A stretch of 8,699 nucleotides of DNA from an uncultured Bacteroides sp. (GTDB taxonomy: Bacteria; Bacteroidota; Bacteroidia; Bacteroidales; Bacteroidaceae), in assembly GCA_959606905.1 (NCBI GenBank), contig CAUHML010000137.1:1-8699 (forward strand), in the 5' to 3' direction. Shown here piece by piece: positions 5,454 through 8,699 of the stretch (positions are counted from its first letter, which is position 1; each line of letters starts with the position of its first letter). Under the pieces are notes generated by a model that had not been told where the DNA came from, ran no database searches, and saw nothing but the letters and a program-made list of their open reading frames with translations. The position numbers and the translations under genes are program-made.

Positions 5454-7580
5454 TTACTTCTTTTCCGGTCTTGGCAACAAAACCTTTCTTGAAAGTTTGA
5501 ATTTGCCAGTTTTCGGATCGATATCAATCAGTTTTACCTCGATTTCATCACCTTCTTTGATTCCGGCTTCTTCTACTGTTTCCAGACGTTTCCAGTCAAT
5601 TTCGGAGATGTGCAGCAAACCATCCTTGCCCGGCAAGAATTCGATAAATGCACCATAAGGCATAATAGAACGAACTTTACCTTTATAAACTTCGCCTACT
5701 TCAGGAACAGCAACGATTGCTTTAATCATGCGCATTGCATCATCAATACATTTCTTGTTTGTTCCGGAAACTTCGATGCGTCCCATACCATCAATTTCTT
5801 CGATAGTAATCACAGCACCAGTTTCTTCCTGCATACCTTGGATGATCTTTCCACCAGGGCCGATCACAGCACCGATGAATTCTTTAGGAATTGTCATCGT
5901 TTCGATACGTGGAGCATGTTCTTTCAGGTCGGCACGTGGTTCAGCAATTGTTTCAGTAATCTTATTAAGGATATGCATACGTCCTTCTTTAGCCTGGTTC
6001 AAAGCACGTTCCAGAATGTCATAAGACAGACCGTCTACCTTGATATCCATCTGTGTAGCAGTGATACCGTCTTTTGTTCCGGTCACCTTGAAGTCCATAT
6101 CTCCCAAGTGGTCTTCGTCACCCAGGATATCAGACAATACAGCATATTTTTCTTCGCCCGGATTCTTAATCAATCCCATAGCGATACCCGATACCGGTTT
6201 CTTGATCTTCACACCTGCATCCATCAATGCCAATGTGCCGGCACATACGGTAGCCATAGAAGAAGAACCGTTAGATTCGAGGATATCTGAAACCACACGT
6301 ACTACATACGGATAGTCAGCAGGAATCTGTCCTTTCAAAGCACGCCAAGCCAAGTGACCGTGACCGATTTCACGACGGCCTACACCACGTTGTGCTTTTG
6401 CTTCGCCTGTAGAGAAAGGAGGGAAGTTATAGTGTAACAAGAAACGTTCTTTTCCGTGTTCCAAAACATCGTCGATAATCTTCTCATCCAGTTTTGTACC
6501 CAGAGTAACAGAAGTCAATGACTGTGTTTCACCACGAGTAAAGATAGCAGATCCGTGAGGGCCAGGCAGAGGACCTACTTCACACCAGATCGGGCGGATT
6601 TCGGTAGTCTTACGACCATCCAGACGCTTACCTTCGTCAAGGATAGAACGGCGCATGGCCTCTTTTTCTACATCGTGGTAGTAACGATCGATCAATGCAG
6701 CCTTTTCGTCCAATTCTTCTTCAGAGAATTGAGCTTTGAATTCTTCGCGGATCGCTTCGAAAGCAGCAAAACGTTCGTGTTTGTTATTGTTTCCGGAAGC
6801 AGCAACTGCGTAAGCCTTGTCGTAACATGCTTCGCGAACAGCCTTGCGCAAGTCTTCGTCGTTTACTTCGTGGTTGTATTCACGTTTTACAGTTTTTCCA
6901 ACCTCTTCAGTCAACTCCATCTGCGCTTTGCAATGAATCTTGATAGCTTCGTGAGCCACTTTCATTGCTTCCAGCAATTCAGCTTCAGATACTTCATGCA
7001 TTTCACCTTCTACCATCATGATGTTCTCATAAGTAGCGGCTACCATCAAGTCCATGTCAGCTTTTTCCAGTTGTTCAAAAGTAGGATTGATAACGAACTG
7101 ACCGTCGATACGTGCTACACGTACTTCAGAAATCGGTCCGTTGAAAGGAATATCTGAAACGGCAAGTGCTGCAGAAGCGGCAAGTCCTGCCAATGCATCC
7201 GGCATATCCACACCATCAGCAGAAAAGAGGATGATGTTCACATATACCTCTGCGTGATAATTATCGGGGAATAAAGGACGGAGAGCACGGTCTACAAGAC
7301 GGCAAGTCAGAATCTCATAATCAGAAGCTCTACCTTCTCGCTTGGTGAAACCACCAGGGAAACGGCCGAATGCCGCAAATTTTTCTTTGTACTCTACCTG
7401 TAAAGGCATAAAATCTGTTCCGGGAACTGCATCTTTAGCGGCACAAACAGTAGCTAACAACATGGTGTTGCCCATGCGAAGCATTACAGAACCGTCTGCC
7501 TGTTTTGCCAACTTTCCCGTCTCGAGTGTGATGGTTCTTCCATCAGGTAACTCGATTGTCTTAACAATTGGGTTAATCAT
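5454..7580 (-). CDS. pnp: Polynucleotide phosphorylase (PNPase)
   Basis: This 708-residue cytoplasmic 3'-5' exoribonuclease uses phosphate to degrade RNA to nucleoside diphosphates and acts as a trimer. All family domains are present in order: RNase PH-like 1 (about 10-145), all-helical linker (about 150-310), RNase PH-like 2 (about 320-540), KH (about 560-620, GPGG loop at 574-577) and S1 (about 628-696). The second core keeps [11 protein letters not shown] (347-357) and the catalytic acidic cluster [15 protein letters not shown] (483-497), where D488 and D494 probably match E. coli Asp486 and Asp492. The frame is open upstream to 7694. However, the conserved N-terminus starts at [15 protein letters not shown] (ATG at 7580), and the promoter-like box at 7621-7628 lies inside the extension, so 7580 is chosen. 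It is monocistronic, with its own terminator, and divergent from the lipoprotein gene. Length matches the family (about 700). Confidence 0.97.
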   Translation of the reverse strand: MINPIVKTIELPDGRTITLETGKLAKQADGSVMLRMGNTMLLATVCAAKDAVPGTDFMPLQVEYKEKFAAFGRFPGGFTKREGRASDYEILTCRLVDRALRPLFPDNYHAEVYVNIILFSADGVDMPDALAGLAASAALAVSDIPFNGPISEVRVARIDGQFVINPTFEQLEKADMDLMVAATYENIMMVEGEMHEVSEAELLEAMKVAHEAIKIHCKAQMELTEEVGKTVKREYNHEVNDEDLRKAVREACYDKAYAVAASGNNNKHERFAAFEAIREEFKAQFSEEELDEKAALIDRYYHDVEKEAMRRSILDEGKRLDGRKTTEIRPIWCEVGPLPGPHGSAIFTRGETQSLTSVTLGTKLDEKIIDDVLEHGKERFLLHYNFPPFSTGEAKAQRGVGRREIGHGHLAWRALKGQIPADYPYVVRVVSDILESNGSSSMATVCAGTLALMDAGVKIKKPVSGIAMGLIKNPGEEKYAVLSDILGDEDHLGDMDFKVTGTKDGITATQMDIKVDGLSYDILERALNQAKEGRMHILNKITETIAEPRADLKEHAPRIETMTIPKEFIGAVIGPGGKIIQGMQEETGAVITIEEIDGMGRIEVSGTNKKCIDDAMRMIKAIVAVPEVGEVYKGKVRSIMPYGAFIEFLPGKDGLLHISEIDWKRLETVEEAGIKEGDEIEVKLIDIDPKTGKFKLSRKVLLPRPEKK

Positions 7581-7620
7581 AAAAATTGTTTTATCTATAC
7601 TTTTTCTTTCAAAATTCCTG

Positions 7621-7628
7621 CAAAGATA
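7621..7628 (-). promoter_or_regulatory. Promoter -7 box for pnp
   Basis: On the minus strand this reads TATCTTTG, a perfect TAnnTTTG. It would start transcription near 7614, giving a leader of about 34 nt before the pnp ATG. No good TTTG is seen at the -33 distance. Confidence 0.5.
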
Positions 7629-7722
7629 TACATTTATCGTGGTAATCAGGTGGAAATGAGGTAAAAAGTTAGTGGTGAACTGATTTTTTTTCAAAATTAG
7701 GATGAAGAACCCGGCAAAATGC

Positions 7723-7752
7723 TTTGACTAATCTCGAAAAGAAGTATATTTG
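7723..7752 (+). promoter_or_regulatory. Promoter of the thioredoxin-like lipoprotein gene
   Basis: TTTG (7723-7726) and TATATTTG (7745-7752) are separated by 18 bp, a good match to the Bacteroides -33/-7 consensus. The predicted start near 7759 gives a leader of about 18 nt before the ATG at 7777. Confidence 0.7.
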
Positions 7753-7776
7753 CATCTCGTTAATAACACACACTAT

Positions 7777-8699
7777 ATGAAAAAGGTTACTTTTGCAGCG
7801 CTCGCCGCACTTACTATTACTGCTTGTAGTTCCGGCCCTAAATTCCAGGTGAACGGGGATGTATCAGGAGCCGACGGTAAAATGCTTTATCTCGAAGCTT
7901 CCGGTCTGGAAGGTATTGTTCCGCTCGATTCAGTGAAGCTGAAGGGGGAAGGTACATTCAGTTTCAAGCAGCCTCGTCCCGAATCACCCGAATTTTATCG
8001 CTTGCGGATTGACGACAAAATCATCAATTTTTCTGTAGATTCTATCGAAACGATTCAGATTAAAGCGCCGTATGTGGATTTCTCCACTACTTACACGGTG
8101 GAAGGTTCGGAAAACAGCAACAAGATAAAAGAGCTGACGCTGAAGCAGATCCGCCTGCAAAAAGAGGTGGACGACTTGCTGGCAGCTTTACGCAGTAACA
8201 GAATGGGGCACGATGTATTTGAAGACAGTCTGGCAACGTTGCTCAACAATTACAAGGAAGATGTCAAGGTAAACTATATTTTCGCTGCTCCCAACACGGC
8301 AGCCGCTTACTTTGCCCTGTTCCAAAAACTCAATAATTATCTGATATTCGATCCGTTGAACAATAAAGATGATGTGAAATGTTTCGCTGCTGTCGCTACG
8401 AGCCTCAACAATGCGTTCCCTCATGCCGTACGTTCCAAGAACCTTTATAATATTGTAATTAAGGGGATGAAGAACACGCGCCAGCCACAGGCGAAAGCAT
8501 TGGAAATTCCTCAAGAGAAAATAGTGGAAACCGGCATTATCGACATCGCCCTGCGTGACGTGAAAGGAAATGTGCGCAAACTGACCGACCTGAAAGGAAA
8601 AGTCGTATTGCTCGATTTCTCTGTATTCCAGTCGCCTGCCGGTTCTCCTCACAACCTGATGCTTCGCGAACTATATAATGAATACGCAAAACAAGGACT
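7777..8699 (+). CDS. Lipoprotein with DUF4369-like and cysteine-less thioredoxin-like domains (partial, 3' end cut)
   Basis: The window holds 307 codons of a gene that runs off the right edge; relatives are usually about 370 residues. MKKVTFAALAALTITAC is a lipoprotein signal peptide with lipobox ITAC and acylated Cys17. The residues after it (SSGPKF) lack the acidic surface-export pattern known from Bacteroides, so a periplasmic location is more likely (inference). Residues about 24-115 resemble DUF4369 and 116-245 are mostly helical. From about 250 a thioredoxin/AhpC-TSA fold begins (DLKGKVVLLDF, 271-281). Where redox-active relatives carry WCxxC, this protein has FQSPAGSPHN (284-293), so both cysteines are missing and disulfide chemistry is unlikely. 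A binding or structural role is possible, but the function is unknown. The ATG at 7777 fits the signal peptide and the upstream promoter. Confidence 0.85.
   Translation, partial: MKKVTFAALAALTITACSSGPKFQVNGDVSGADGKMLYLEASGLEGIVPLDSVKLKGEGTFSFKQPRPESPEFYRLRIDDKIINFSVDSIETIQIKAPYVDFSTTYTVEGSENSNKIKELTLKQIRLQKEVDDLLAALRSNRMGHDVFEDSLATLLNNYKEDVKVNYIFAAPNTAAAYFALFQKLNNYLIFDPLNNKDDVKCFAAVATSLNNAFPHAVRSKNLYNIVIKGMKNTRQPQAKALEIPQEKIVETGIIDIALRDVKGNVRKLTDLKGKVVLLDFSVFQSPAGSPHNLMLRELYNEYAKQG

Noticed and set aside
5292..5492. Plus-strand 66-residue frame starting with GTG, preceded by GGAGG
   Set aside because: It follows a strong terminator, runs through the pnp terminator stem into the pnp 3' end, and looks like translated AT-rich DNA.
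5610..7157. Several long plus-strand frames antisense to pnp (up to 226 residues)
   Set aside because: They are His/Phe/Ser/Cys-rich shadows of a well-conserved gene with no recognisable domain.
7581..7694. N-terminal extension of pnp (38 residues)
   Set aside because: PNPase homology starts at [10 protein letters not shown], and the promoter-like box at 7621-7628 lies within the extension.
8188..8652. Minus-strand frame of 154 residues antisense to the lipoprotein gene
   Set aside because: It is a shadow; the plus-strand frame has a signal peptide, promoter and family match.

Overview
The window looks like chromosomal DNA of a gut Bacteroides (Bacteroidota). Three things support this. Promoter-like boxes fit the Bacteroides -7 consensus TAnnTTTG, with no E. 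coli-type -10/-35 pairs. Most starts lack a strong Shine-Dalgarno sequence. The gene content (ptb-buk, a DUF4369 lipoprotein, an AAA-ATPase/PD-(D/E)XK protein of the type expanded in Bacteroides) is typical. The species cannot be fixed from this sequence alone.

Layout: (1) 29-2075, plus strand: ptb-buk, a two-gene acyl-phosphate operon that converts an acyl-CoA (butyryl or branched-chain) to the free acid with ATP formation. A 14-bp tandem repeat spans the gene junction. (2) 2214-4474, minus strand: an XRE-type regulator followed 29 bp later by a large AAA-ATPase with a C-terminal PD-(D/E)XK nuclease-like domain. This looks like an accessory cassette and by eye is more AT-rich than its neighbours. 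A tandem promoter/operator-like region lies upstream, and a small uncharacterised gene (4694-4957, plus) is divergent to it. (3) 4958-5453: 496 bp without a convincing protein gene but dense in signals. It holds a nested palindrome array with four evenly spaced TTTAAA cores, two TAnnTTTG boxes, a compact candidate small RNA ending in a strong intrinsic terminator, and the terminator of pnp. (4) 5454-7580, minus strand: pnp, polynucleotide phosphorylase, complete. (5) 7777 to the window end, plus strand: the start of a lipoprotein with an N-terminal DUF4369-like region and a C-terminal thioredoxin-like fold that appears to lack the CXXC cysteines. It is cut by the window edge.

How they work together: ptb and buk form one metabolic unit. 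The regulator and the ATPase-nuclease probably form one self-regulated unit. pnp and the lipoprotein are divergent, each with its own promoter-like box in the 196-bp gap. The regions most worth a second look are the 5014-5274 intergenic block (structured repeat plus putative sRNA) and the regulator/ATPase-nuclease cassette with its operator-like upstream DNA. No function for these can be proved from sequence alone.
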